A stretch of DNA of 64,000 nucleotides from Streptomyces rapamycinicus NRRL 5491 (GTDB lineage: Bacteria > Actinomycetota > Actinomycetes > Streptomycetales > Streptomycetaceae): the NCBI RefSeq assembly GCF_024298965.1, contig NZ_CP085193.1, positions 4,278,001-4,342,000 on the forward strand. Direction: 5' to 3'. Under the pieces are notes generated by a model. It saw only the letters and a list, made by a program, of their open reading frames with translations. It made no database searches and was not told the origin of the DNA. The position numbers and the translations under genes are program-made. How positions within the stretch are numbered: the stretch's first letter is position 1; every line of letters begins with the position of its first letter. This document shows, piece after piece, positions 8,536 through 16,979 of the stretch.

Positions 8536-10413
8536 CTACTCACTCACGGGCCTTATCCCTGTCGGGACCAGGCTGGCCAGCATGGCCCGAGTCTCAGGAT
8601 CGGTTGAGTAGAGTACGGTACCGACCAGTCCCCGTGTGAGCAGCACTTTGTACGTGTTTCTTATAAGGCGGTCGAAGGCGTCTGGCGCTGCCTTTTTCAC
8701 GGTGTGGTCCTTGCTCTCTGCGCGAACAGCACGCCACCCATTGCGGCGCCACACAAGGTCGGGACCGAAGATCACTCCGTTCCAGGCGTACTCGAATCCT
8801 TGGGCCGTATAAATGCAGCCGATCTGTCCGAACCCTGACGGATCAGTAGCCCACAGCGAGGATACGGGCGCCCCACCCAAAGGTTGCTCACCTCTGAGAT
8901 TCCAGGGCCTGCGCCATGTCCCAATGACCACGTCGTCGACCAGGTCGCCGTCACTCCGCGGATCGCTCCACGGCCAGCAGAATCCCGCAGTCATACGAGA
9001 GGTGTAGCCGGATTCTTGTCGGGCGCGGAGGTAGCTCTCCATCTCTTGAGGCGATTCGGCGACGAGCAACTCGAAGTTTTCCTCAGTCTGCCATTGAATC
9101 GGACCACCGGACTCAAGGCCAAGGAGGCGGAGGACCCAGTTTTCGTAGGCACGACTCCCGCCGCACCGGAACTGGCTGTTGAGATCGACATGGCGCACAA
9201 TGCACCCGCGCGCGTGAGCGGCCTCGTCGATGGTCTTTCTACTTCCCATCTCGCCCGGCCTGACCACCTGATGCTCGTCGAGCAGGAAGACCGGGACCCT
9301 GGCTGCGTCGATGAGTTCCTCAACTTGCCTTCGATCGCTCCGATGCCCGGCGTACGTGTCCTGTCTTGCCGACCGCTGTCGAATGCGATGGGCTTCGTCA
9401 CAGATCAAGACGTCAAGCCCGTTTTGTTCAGCATCCGTGAAGTCGAAGAAGTACCGGAAGAGCTTTGGGATGCGGTCATTCTTCGTGCCGACGACGTGCC
9501 GGAGAGTGGTGGTAAAAGACTTAGATCCGGTGGCGTGGAACGCGCTCCGCCCGTTCCTGAAGAGGTGTCCCATGAGGTGCAGCGCAATGATGCTCTTACC
9601 CGAACCAGGACCCCCGGTTATCACTATCACTTGCTTCTGATTTGACTGTCGCGACAGGTTCGCTGCCCGCTTGACCAAACGAGCCGCTACCTCTTGCTCA
9701 TCCATCAAGAGGAACTGGCCGCCGTCGATGATCTCGGCAGCAGCGGCACGCATTAACTGACGACCGGGAGCCTGGGGGCTGGTCAGGAGAGAATCACCCT
9801 CTGGGCAGCCATCCAAGGCGGAAAGACAGGTCTGCAGATACTGTATAAGTTGACCGCGGGATGTGTCTGTGAAAAGTTGCGCCCTCGCGTCGGACAATCT
9901 GAATAGCTCACTGACACCCTGATCGGCGGCATTGTGCAGATAGGCCACGCCCGTGACGGCATCCTCCTGATCGCTCAGCAAATTGGTGAAGTCCTGAAGG
10001 TAGTCGCAGTAACGGCGTACCTGGGTCACGGGGTGCAGGGCGGGTCGGTTGCCCATTCCCTTGACCAAGCAGAGGTTGTCAGCGCCAGGAACAAGGCGCG
10101 CTTCACTCCACTGTTTGAGCTCGACGATGACATAGGACGGTCTGCCCGTCGTGGGGTGTGAGCCAGCAAGGACAACGTCTGCGCGCAGGCTGGTAAGGGG
10201 CAATTGATGCTCGATCAGCACCTCGACGTCATCCAACCCTGCGTCGCACAGAACCTCAGCCAGGGCCGGGAGGCTGTTCTCCCACGAGCGGCGCTCGCCG
10301 TCTGACGGATCCTGGAAGAGCACGGAACAATACCTCTGGGCGAGCCGCTTGAAGAGGGCTCCGTCATTGCACCGCTCGAACAGTGCACGTGCAGACATGC
10401 GGAGAAGAGGCAC
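8536..10413 (-). CDS. Nuclease-helicase protein with DUF2075 domain
   Basis: About 625 residues. The N-terminal half carries a PD-(D/E)XK-like core (RADVVLAG followed by YVIVELKQW, ELK near residue 98). The rest is an SF1-type DUF2075 helicase: Walker A GGPGSGKS (~267-274), DEAH box in LICDEAHRI (~339), FLLDEHQVV, an arginine-containing QFRCGG segment, and IYTAQGFEY near the C-terminus. The GTG at 10413 is preceded by GGAG at a good distance; a frame to 10491 lacks one, and ATG at 10398 is an alternative. It follows the EVE/DUF3883 gene by 88 bp. A nuclease fused to a helicase beside a base-sensing protein suggests restriction of foreign or modified DNA; that is inference. Confidence 0.8.
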   Translation of the reverse strand: MPLLRMSARALFERCNDGALFKRLAQRYCSVLFQDPSDGERRSWENSLPALAEVLCDAGLDDVEVLIEHQLPLTSLRADVVLAGSHPTTGRPSYVIVELKQWSEARLVPGADNLCLVKGMGNRPALHPVTQVRRYCDYLQDFTNLLSDQEDAVTGVAYLHNAADQGVSELFRLSDARAQLFTDTSRGQLIQYLQTCLSALDGCPEGDSLLTSPQAPGRQLMRAAAAEIIDGGQFLLMDEQEVAARLVKRAANLSRQSNQKQVIVITGGPGSGKSIIALHLMGHLFRNGRSAFHATGSKSFTTTLRHVVGTKNDRIPKLFRYFFDFTDAEQNGLDVLICDEAHRIRQRSARQDTYAGHRSDRRQVEELIDAARVPVFLLDEHQVVRPGEMGSRKTIDEAAHARGCIVRHVDLNSQFRCGGSRAYENWVLRLLGLESGGPIQWQTEENFELLVAESPQEMESYLRARQESGYTSRMTAGFCWPWSDPRSDGDLVDDVVIGTWRRPWNLRGEQPLGGAPVSSLWATDPSGFGQIGCIYTAQGFEYAWNGVIFGPDLVWRRNGWRAVRAESKDHTVKKAAPDAFDRLIRNTYKVLLTRGLVGTVLYSTDPETRAMLASLVPTGIRPVSE

Positions 10414-10500
10414 GGACGATCTCCATACGGGCGGTGGACGTGAAGGCAAGATGGACTGGCAGAGGCTCCTGGAACGCCCCTGATGGTGCATCCGGGCAGG

Positions 10501-11556
10501 TCAGCTGAGTGGCAGTCGGTACTCGAAGCTCCGCGGCCTCAGGTCCTCGTCAGCCGGCGCCCAGTCGTGGAGGTGCAACACCCTGCCGCCATTCGTCGTG
10601 TAGTTGCCGGTCCGCATGTCCACCTTGATGTCGCTGACCACAAACAAGTCCACGGTGTTCTGCGGGTTCCGGGCGTGCTCGACCTCGTTGATCGTCAGGT
10701 CGACGCTCGTGGCCGCACCCGTTGTCCCCTTCACTTCAACGCGGCGCTCTTCTCCATCACGAGTGCAGTGGAGGTCGTACGGCTTGCCGAGGCGTTCGAC
10801 TGTCCAGCCTTCCCCCTCGTAGTGAGCGACTGCCATGTCCTCCGCGTGCAGTTCGATGGCCTTGCGCTTCTTGGGGTCGGAGACAAAGCCCGCTCCGCTG
10901 GAGCGTCGCTTCGATGGCTTGGGCGGCTTCACCTGCTCCGTAGTGAAGCCGGGGGTTTGGTTCAGGGCCACCGTCTGCTGTTCGGACCAGTTCGTCGGGA
11001 TCCCGGCCAGATCGAGCAATGGCTGCGGATCCATGTCGACGAGCATGCCTATGCCTTGCTGAGTCCCTGAAATACGTATGGCGTCGCTGGCGGCCGGTCC
11101 AAGCGGCCCGTCCTCGTCGAGTGGGACTTCGTGGAGTACGGCCAATGGCTCGATACCGAAGCGCACCGGGTACTTGATGGCGTTCTCGGCTTCCTCGTCC
11201 GGCCAGTGAGGAGCTTCTGCCTCGTAGAAGTTCTCACGCACCTCGAAGAGGTACAGAGTGATTTTCTTGGTGCTCCACTCGTCGAGCTGTACCCGCGGCC
11301 CCACTCCCGTGGCCAGCACGGCGAAGCGTGGCCGCGCGGACCGGTACTCGGGCTTCCACCGAGGAAACCCCCAGGACCGGGTTTCGATCCCGTGCTGCAG
11401 GTTGCGCCTAGTTTCGGGCTTTTGGCCGACGTGGACCATCACGAAGGAGGCCGTCTGCGACGGACGGTGGAGGGGGGCAGGAACGTCGTTGCTGCTGTCC
11501 TGATGCCTCGACAAGTGCCTATCTCCGTGATCGCCTGCCGCTACGCCGATCCCCAC
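10501..11556 (-). CDS. EVE-like domain plus DUF3883 (NO VEIN C-terminal) protein
   Basis: About 351 residues from the GTG chosen here. Residues ~38-180 look like a PUA-superfamily EVE/YTH-type reader, a fold known to bind modified bases: an opening FVMVHVGQ strand, the aromatic SWGFP, then HWPDEE and YPVRF. Residues ~233-340 match DUF3883: IELHAEDMAV, YDLHC and VEVKGTTG, an E-x-K pattern typical of PD-(D/E)XK folds. The start is uncertain: the frame is open to 11670, ATG at 11586 has no ribosome site, and GTG at 11556 has GGAG 11 nt upstream. It is the likely first gene of a two-gene unit with the nuclease-helicase, and would plausibly recognise modified DNA. Confidence 0.75.
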   Translation of the reverse strand: MGIGVAAGDHGDRHLSRHQDSSNDVPAPLHRPSQTASFVMVHVGQKPETRRNLQHGIETRSWGFPRWKPEYRSARPRFAVLATGVGPRVQLDEWSTKKITLYLFEVRENFYEAEAPHWPDEEAENAIKYPVRFGIEPLAVLHEVPLDEDGPLGPAASDAIRISGTQQGIGMLVDMDPQPLLDLAGIPTNWSEQQTVALNQTPGFTTEQVKPPKPSKRRSSGAGFVSDPKKRKAIELHAEDMAVAHYEGEGWTVERLGKPYDLHCTRDGEERRVEVKGTTGAATSVDLTINEVEHARNPQNTVDLFVVSDIKVDMRTGNYTTNGGRVLHLHDWAPADEDLRPRSFEYRLPLS

Positions 11557-11678
11557 GATCGACTGAGCTCCATGACCATTCCGCATGGCAATCAGATTTT
11601 CATATAAGTGAGGCCATCGGTTGGCGACTTGCCGATACAAACCAGATGCGCCCCTGGGGGCGGCGAGCACGGTGGCGC

Positions 11679-11908
11679 CGCCTCGACCCCCAGCACCTCA
11701 CAGCGCTGTGCGGCGGACACGTCACCCTCATCAAAGCCGGACGGCGTGCCCCTCGCGCTCTGCCGGACGCACCACACGGGCACGGCGAGAGCCGACACGG
11801 TGCGGGTCGTCCAGTCCGCCGCTGGTGTCCGCGCGCTGAAGGTCTGCGCGTAATCCATGGGGGCGGCGGACGCGGCGGACCACGCTCGGAGGCCTCGGTG
11901 AACCAAGT
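11679..11908 (+). repeat. Diverged long direct repeat, right copy, with PIN toxin tail
   Basis: The second copy of the repeat at 8284-8519. In the PIN frame it reads LDPQHLTALCGGHVTLIKAG, matching the LTALC-x3-HVTIIK tail of copy 1. The downstream part again contains GCTCGGAGGC and GAACCAAG. Nothing upstream encodes the rest of a PIN domain, so this copy is also dead. It overlaps the region just upstream of the EVE/DUF3883 start and may now serve as its promoter region. Confidence 0.6.
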
Positions 11909-12118
11909 CGGTGGCGAGGCAGCCTCGCTCCTTCACCACCCAGCGGCCCACCACAGCAGAGCCGCCGGGCCGCGACAGGGGCCGCGAAGGGCGGCCCCGT
12001 GCGCAACGGTCGAAGCGCCGGTCGTCTACTTGCCCCTTCGATTCACCGGGAAGGTCGTCTGGATCACCAGCTCACCGCCCATCAATGGCTCGGTTCGTCC
12101 CCATGTGCTGTGTCCCCC

Positions 12119-12132
12119 GCCGGGGGCACTTC
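12119..12132 (+). repeat. Candidate right attachment repeat
   Basis: GCCGGGGGCACTTC is an exact 14-bp copy of the tRNA-Arg 3' end at 3467-3480. It lies between the defence genes and the winged-helix gene. The T-loop sequence is not duplicated, so the repeat covers only the acceptor end. If it is a true att site, the island measures ~8.65 kb. Confidence 0.4.
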
Positions 12133-12174
12133 GCCATAGCCAACACAGTCACGTGGCGAGCACAGGTGCATAAC

Positions 12175-12215
12175 ACGAAGATCGGGATCCAGTTCTACCG
12201 GATCCCGATCTTCGT
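12175..12215. terminator. Long perfect hairpin, probable bidirectional terminator
   Basis: Sixteen-bp perfect arms at 12175-12190 and 12200-12215 enclose a 9-nt loop. It lies between the end of the minus-strand gene at 12269 and the island edge. There is only a short T-containing stretch after the stem. The position fits a terminator for the winged-helix gene. Confidence 0.6.
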
Positions 12216-12268
12216 TGTTGTCCCGCACTGGTCGCGATAGATCTGCGATAGAAGCGAACGGGGCCCCA

Positions 12269-13018
12269 TCATGTCCACGAAGGCGAGTCGTCCAGGCGCT
12301 CCAGCGCGAGCTGATAGGCGTTCCTCAACCGCGCGAAGTCGTAGAAGGAGCCCTGCGGCTCACGCTTAACGGTCAACAGTCCCTGCGTTTCCAGTTCCTT
12401 GCGGCCCTTAGTCCACGTGTCGGAGGACAAGCTGTAGCGCTGACGCCTCGTCGTGGGGATGTATTGCGGCTCCGTGTGTCCTCCCAGAGCTTCTCGGAGC
12501 GCGAACAGTAGAGCCGTTGCCGTCGGGGACAGTTGGAGGAGCCAGCCCCGAGTCCAGAACTCGACCGGCATGCCGACGTACCGGCCCTCTTCCCGCGGCT
12601 GCGTGTACTCCCCGCCGTCACCGGTGGCGCTCAACAGGGTAATCGCGGAGGGCTGACCCCACTGGGGTTGAAGATCGATGAACTTGTTGTCCGCGAGCCA
12701 CTTCAAGTTGTTGGCAACTCGTCGCGGTCCCGTCTTCGGGTCGAGCGCGAGCATCCGAGTCCAGCCGTTCGGGCCCGGCGGTCTCCGCAGGTCATAGGGC
12801 TTGCCCGTGGCCAGCATCGTGATGCACATGTAAAGCCGAAGTCGCGCCATCCCGCCACGCCCGCCCTGGATGAGCCGAGCGAGGGGCGGAGGTCCATCGA
12901 CGCCCTCCGGTGCTATGACGAATGCAGGAGGGAAGGGGACGTACCCCCGTCTCTTCGCCTTCTCCGCCGCCCCCTGCAGGTAGCCGAGCGCTTCAGACCG
13001 ACGTTCACCAATCGGCAC
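12269..13018 (-). CDS. Winged-helix protein, possibly mobile-element derived
   Basis: A 249-residue protein with no family I can name. The C-terminal third contains a helix-turn-helix-like segment (RYSLSSDTWTKGRKELE, then QGLLTVKRE), and the middle has a second one (RVANNLKWLADNKFIDL). Two winged helices in one small protein recall plasmid or integrative-element replication or regulatory proteins. The GTG start at 13018 is supported by GGAAGGG ~8 nt upstream. It lies just outside the candidate right att repeat and may be left from an integrated element. It ends at the 12175-12215 hairpin. Confidence 0.7.
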   Translation of the reverse strand: MPIGERRSEALGYLQGAAEKAKRRGYVPFPPAFVIAPEGVDGPPPLARLIQGGRGGMARLRLYMCITMLATGKPYDLRRPPGPNGWTRMLALDPKTGPRRVANNLKWLADNKFIDLQPQWGQPSAITLLSATGDGGEYTQPREEGRYVGMPVEFWTRGWLLQLSPTATALLFALREALGGHTEPQYIPTTRRQRYSLSSDTWTKGRKELETQGLLTVKREPQGSFYDFARLRNAYQLALERLDDSPSWT

Positions 13019-13319
13019 AGCTTTTCCCTTCCTGCAGGAGTAACCGGGGTATGGGGGATATCAGGGGTACGCGGGGGTTCACGGAGGTTCTATGGATTCC
13101 GCCACAGCGGTCGGGAGACTACAGCAAAAGCGAGATACCTCTACAGCACAAAGGAAGATGAACCCCGCACTGAGGGTGCTTGTGTCCTTCACAAACGACA
13201 TCTACCCCTTTTGACCTGGCTTTTTCTGCCTGCCAGCATCGTCATCGGTCAAGCGCGACATCGTCGAGCGGTTCGCTTGGACGCTGTCGCGATTCCACTG
13301 ATGAAGGGGTTGATACAGA
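13019..13319. other. Intergenic region with lower GC
   Basis: About 300 bp between the winged-helix gene and the small membrane protein. It presumably holds the promoter of the minus-strand gene and a promoter for 13320-13514; a CCCCTTTTGACCTGG stretch near 13205 could supply a -35 element. Open frames crossing it have no family likeness. I see no other structured element. Confidence 0.3.
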
Positions 13320-13514
13320 TTGTCCAGCCACGTTCCTTCGCTTCGGGGTCTCTGGGCCGCGGTCATCATGCTCGGTGCGCTCGTCGCCGCGATGCTGAGC
13401 GTCGCCGTTCTCTGGATCGTGGGGGCACCTGCGTACGCCTCCCTGGGGGGAGCGGGTGCCACCTTCATCGGTGTAGCCACCCTGGGGTTCTCCCTCAGAA
13501 AATTTCTTGACTGA
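13320..13514 (+). CDS. Small membrane protein
   Basis: A 64-residue product with two hydrophobic segments (LWAAVIMLGALVAAMLSVAVL and ASLGGAGATFIGVATLGF) and a basic, charged tail ending SLRKFLD. The TTG start follows AAGGGG by about ten nt, and an in-frame stop sits just upstream. Small two-helix proteins of this kind are frequent in actinomycete integrative elements. Function unknown. Confidence 0.5.
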   Translation: MSSHVPSLRGLWAAVIMLGALVAAMLSVAVLWIVGAPAYASLGGAGATFIGVATLGFSLRKFLD

Positions 13515-13738
13515 GTAAGCCCTCATGGCCCTGAGGCTCCGAGCGGCCGACGGCGGGCCAATGGTCGTGGACACCACGGCCCGCCATCAGGCTCACGTCC
13601 TTCCGCACAGGCTTCGGAGCGCGTCAGCGAGCCTCGACGCCTTCCCGGCCTGGCTGGCAGGCGCTCTGTCCCTGACGTCGGATTCTTGCTCTCCTGGAAA
13701 AGCGACCGTGTCGCTGGTCGGAGGGGGATGGTGAGGGC

Positions 13739-14536
13739 ATGGGTACTTCATCGCGGTGGCCCGGTCCTGGCGGCCGTTCGGGCGCGGCGGGTGAGTGGAG
13801 TCGTGCGAGCAAGCGGGTCTCGACCTGGCGATCGGACGTGCCCGACGCTCTGGAGAGGCTGGATGGCATCGCCGCGGAGCATCTGGCGGTACTCCACCGG
13901 ACCCTCCAGGAGGAGCCAACGGCCTTCGGCCTGTACGAGGCGGCCTGCGCGGCGGGGGAACGGCTGACTGCTGCCGTGCATGTCTGGACCGTGGCCCGGG
14001 ACGGGGATGAATTTGCCGCCCACTTCACCGCGACCGTTGGGGGCGAGGGCGGCACCGTGGCGGACGCGGCTGTGCGACGGGCCGCCGCGAGATCCGCCCG
14101 TCGCCTCCTGGAGGAGGAACACAGCGCGGGTGCCCCAGGTGGGAGCGGCATGTCCGGCGAGGTGTTCTGTCTGCTCTACCGGGGGTTCTTCGCGGATGTC
14201 GTGGCCGAGTTCCTGCGCACGGCGGTCGCCGAGAAGGTCAAACTCGTTGTCCCGTTGCTGCCCGCGCTCGATCCCGAGGACCACATCGCCGACTGGATAG
14301 CCGAGCACGTCCTGCATCTGCTGCCGAACCCGTGCGAAGAGGCCACACGGCGCACGGAGTCGGTGGAGAAGGCGGAGCAGGTCGTGTCAGCGGTCGAGGA
14401 TCCGAGCATCGGGTCCTTGCGTCTCGTCGCGCATGGACTCGTTCCGCGAGCGGCCGGCCGAGCGCTGGGCCTGCTCTCCGATAGGCCGAGCGGGAGTACG
14501 GACGGAACGCCGTATGAGGGGGAGCCTGCCGCATGA
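13739..14536 (+). CDS. qatB: QatB-like protein
   Basis: A 265-residue protein placed directly before a QueC-like gene, as in the Qat anti-phage operon. It opens MGTSSRWPGPGG, matching the MGTS-x-PGP-type opening I recall for QatB proteins; after Met removal glycine would be N-terminal. The remainder is mostly predicted helix with no catalytic motif visible. Its stop overlaps the start of qatC by ATGA, so the two are coupled. A purine-rich GGTGAGGGC precedes the ATG. The ATPase gene qatA would normally come first; here the upstream gene is the small membrane protein, so the operon looks incomplete. Name from neighbourhood and N-terminus. Confidence 0.7.
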   Translation: MGTSSRWPGPGGRSGAAGEWSRASKRVSTWRSDVPDALERLDGIAAEHLAVLHRTLQEEPTAFGLYEAACAAGERLTAAVHVWTVARDGDEFAAHFTATVGGEGGTVADAAVRRAAARSARRLLEEEHSAGAPGGSGMSGEVFCLLYRGFFADVVAEFLRTAVAEKVKLVVPLLPALDPEDHIADWIAEHVLHLLPNPCEEATRRTESVEKAEQVVSAVEDPSIGSLRLVAHGLVPRAAGRALGLLSDRPSGSTDGTPYEGEPAA

Positions 14537-15852
14537 CCGAAGCGCACGCGCGTATCTACTGGCTCTCCCGTCCGGGCGCCGAAGCGCCGCCACCGCGCTG
14601 GCAGCCCCTCGACGATGCTGTGTACTGGGAACGCCCGTCGCGCGGGCCGGACCGACGACCATTGTTGGCTCCCGCCCCGGACTGGGCGGTTGATCTCCAG
14701 CGGGTGGCGCGCGCCGTCTTCGCAGCGGACCGGTACGTCAGGCGCGCCCAAGTCTTCGACCGCTGGACCCGTCGCATCACCGTCTCCGTGCCGGTCACCG
14801 AGCCTGAGCGGTGGAGCCGTGCACTGCCTGCTCTAACCGCCGTTCTGGGGACCATGACGGGCGACCTGTGGGAGGTCGTCTTCCGGGCCTTGGACGGGAA
14901 GACGGTCCGGGAAGGGCCCTTCACCTTCGGCTCCGATGAGTACGCGCACGACGTCGCTCTGTTCTCCGGCGGTCTCGACTCCCTCGGTTGGGCAGCCCAG
15001 CGCGCCGGCCTGCCCTCTTCCCACCCCCTGCTCCTCGTCACCTTCGGGGAACGGAACTTCGAGGCTGTCCAGGACCATGTATACGAGGCTGTGCGCGGTC
15101 TGCGACGACGCCCATTACGCCGCATCGCCCAGAGCCAGACTGTGCGCAAACCACACGGCAGCGGCATCAAGTTGGAACTGACCACCCGCGCACGCGGTCT
15201 GCTGTACGCGGCGACCGCGGTGCACGCGGCCGCGGCGGAGCACGTTCCCGTCGTCCACCTGCCGGAGAACGGACAACTGGCCCTCAACCCACCGCTGTCC
15301 GCTGCCCGAGCCGGAGCCTGCTCAACCCGCTCGGTGCATCCGTGGACACTTCACCACCTCAACCGAGTGATCGCAGAGGTCGCGGAGCCCGGGTCCGCGG
15401 TACGCGTCGAGAACCCCTTCGCCACACTCACCAAAGGCGAAGTCTGCTCGGTAGCGCGTGACGCGGGTCTGCCGCGGAAGGTTTTGGAGGCCACCCTGAG
15501 CTGTGGCACGCCCCCGGCCCGACGGCCCGCTGGGCCCGAACTCGCCCACTGCGGCCTCTGCTTCCCGTGTTTGGTCCGCCGCTCGGGTCTGCTGCACACG
15601 TTCGGCCACGACCGCACGCCGTACGCGGCCGATCCCTGGGACCGTGCCCTACCCGCATCTCGTACCACCCACTGGCGGGCCCTGCGGCGATGGCTGGACA
15701 CCGACTGGAGCACGCTCGATCTTGTGGCCGACGCCCCGCTGCCGCCGGATACGCAGATCGCCCCGCTCCTGGAGGTGGTCGAGCGGGGCAGGGAGGAGCT
15801 ACGGGCGCTGATCGCGTGGGCGGACACGACGGCGTCGCGGAAGGCCTCGTGA
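14533..15852 (+). CDS. qatC: QatC-like QueC-family enzyme
   Basis: A 439-residue relative of 7-cyano-7-deazaguanine synthase. The N-type PP-loop is FSGGLDS (145-150), and four cysteines (C324 and the C340-x2-C-x2-C cluster in HCGLCFPC) form the zinc site of QueC. ENGQLALNPP is another family element. At 439 residues it is about twice the length of biosynthetic QueC (~220-240), with an extra N-terminal ~135 residues, as in QatC. No queC, queD, queE or tRNA-guanine transglycosylase neighbours are present, which argues against queuosine synthesis. Recent reports, as I recall them, give defence QueC-like enzymes a protein-modifying role on the partner's N-terminus. Confidence 0.8.
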   Translation: MTEAHARIYWLSRPGAEAPPPRWQPLDDAVYWERPSRGPDRRPLLAPAPDWAVDLQRVARAVFAADRYVRRAQVFDRWTRRITVSVPVTEPERWSRALPALTAVLGTMTGDLWEVVFRALDGKTVREGPFTFGSDEYAHDVALFSGGLDSLGWAAQRAGLPSSHPLLLVTFGERNFEAVQDHVYEAVRGLRRRPLRRIAQSQTVRKPHGSGIKLELTTRARGLLYAATAVHAAAAEHVPVVHLPENGQLALNPPLSAARAGACSTRSVHPWTLHHLNRVIAEVAEPGSAVRVENPFATLTKGEVCSVARDAGLPRKVLEATLSCGTPPARRPAGPELAHCGLCFPCLVRRSGLLHTFGHDRTPYAADPWDRALPASRTTHWRALRRWLDTDWSTLDLVADAPLPPDTQIAPLLEVVERGREELRALIAWADTTASRKAS

Positions 15853-15905
15853 CCCGTGCCTGGGGCTCCCAGCGAACCGAGTCACGACGGAGCAGCCTGG
15901 CTCTT

Positions 15906-16814
15906 TCACCGTCCTGTCGTCTCCGTCGTGGGTGCATCGAGCAGGCGGCGCATCGACTCCGCCGCGCGGACGGCCGCGTCGGCGCAGCAGTTGTTGAACA
16001 GGGCGTGGACCTCGTCGGCCTGGTCGGCCATTGCGTGGAGGCGGGGGACCCACTCCGTCAGTTCCTCCGTGGCATAGGTGTGGCGAAACCGCTCCTCCTT
16101 GGTGCCCGTGCCCCAGGCGTCGTTGCGGCCGTGGAAGCGGACCACCGCTAGGTGGGGTGAGGTGACTGGGGTGACCGGGGGTATGAAGGCGGGCAGGTTC
16201 TGGGTCATGTCTACGGCCACGGCGGACATGCCCCAGTCCCTCAGCGCCGCCTCGGTCTTGGCCCGCTCGTCCTCCTGCCACCAGGCCGGGTGCCGGAATT
16301 CCACGGTGACGGGCCAGCCCGCCGTGCGCTGCGCGCATTGGGCGAGGAACTCCTTTGACTGTGCGTCGCCGGGGGTGAACCAGGGCGGGAATTGGAAGAG
16401 CAGGGTGCCGAGCCGTCCTGCCTTCTTCAGGGGTTCCAGCGCTCCGCTGAAACGCTGCCATACCTCGTCGAGCAACCCCGGATCGATGTCCGAGGGCCTC
16501 GGGCGGCCGCCCCTTCGTCCGGGCAGTGCGTCGCGCAGATCGGTCGGCAGGGCGTTCGGAGTCGTCGGGTGGGCGGTGAGGAGGGAGAACGCCTTGACGT
16601 CGAAGCGGAATCCGTCCGGAGTGCGCTCCGTCCACAGGGTGCCGTTGCGGGCGCTGGGCAGGGAGTAGTAGGTGGCATCGACCTCCACCACCGGGAAGTG
16701 GGCGGCGTAGTGGCACAGTCTTCCCTCCGCGTCGCGCAGCCCCGGTGGGTACCAGCCGCTGGACACCAGAGCGCGGTCCGTCCATGAACAGGTGCCGACC
16801 GGAATCTTGCCCAT
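15906..16814 (-). CDS. DUF72 family protein
   Basis: About 302 residues from MGKIPVGTCSWTD, the usual DUF72 opening. Family features include the YYSLPS motif, FRFDVKAFSLLTAH, the LLFQFPPWF strand and VEFRHPAW, which together outline a TIM barrel, and a C-terminal FNNCCADAAVRAA segment. DUF72 proteins occur in most Streptomyces genomes; their enzymatic activity is not established. It converges with qatC across ~50 bp and is not a TatD-type nuclease, so it does not replace qatD. A longer frame to 16895 adds only unconserved residues. Confidence 0.85.
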   Translation of the reverse strand: MGKIPVGTCSWTDRALVSSGWYPPGLRDAEGRLCHYAAHFPVVEVDATYYSLPSARNGTLWTERTPDGFRFDVKAFSLLTAHPTTPNALPTDLRDALPGRRGGRPRPSDIDPGLLDEVWQRFSGALEPLKKAGRLGTLLFQFPPWFTPGDAQSKEFLAQCAQRTAGWPVTVEFRHPAWWQEDERAKTEAALRDWGMSAVAVDMTQNLPAFIPPVTPVTSPHLAVVRFHGRNDAWGTGTKEERFRHTYATEELTEWVPRLHAMADQADEVHALFNNCCADAAVRAAESMRRLLDAPTTETTGR

Positions 16815-16979
16815 GCCCTGCCGACTACCCCGGGTGGGGGTGGGTGCCACTGACGCGCTGTCGGGTGGGTCGGCGGGTGGCTGACGGCCAACCATTGTTG
16901 GAGAGGCAGGAGTTGGCGCGGGGCGGCAGGAACCGGCACCGCCAGGAGCTTTCGGTGCGCGACCCCCGGCTGCACGTTT

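Noticed and set aside
8034..8543. 169-residue minus-strand frame
   Set aside because: It runs opposite the PIN-toxin remnant and the long repeat; the plus-strand reading has recognisable PIN motifs while this one has none.
12533..13510. 325-residue plus-strand frame
   Set aside because: Mostly antisense to the winged-helix gene, and its end overlaps the small membrane protein in another frame.
3480..13514. Integrase or phage structural genes
   Set aside because: No tyrosine or serine recombinase, portal, terminase or tail motif appears in any frame of the island.
14533..15852. Queuosine biosynthesis gene queC
   Set aside because: Twice the usual length, no queD, queE, queF or tgt neighbours, and coupled to a QatB-like gene.
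15906..16814. Replacement for QatD
   Set aside because: The protein is a DUF72 TIM-barrel type, not a TatD-like metal nuclease, and lies on the opposite strand.
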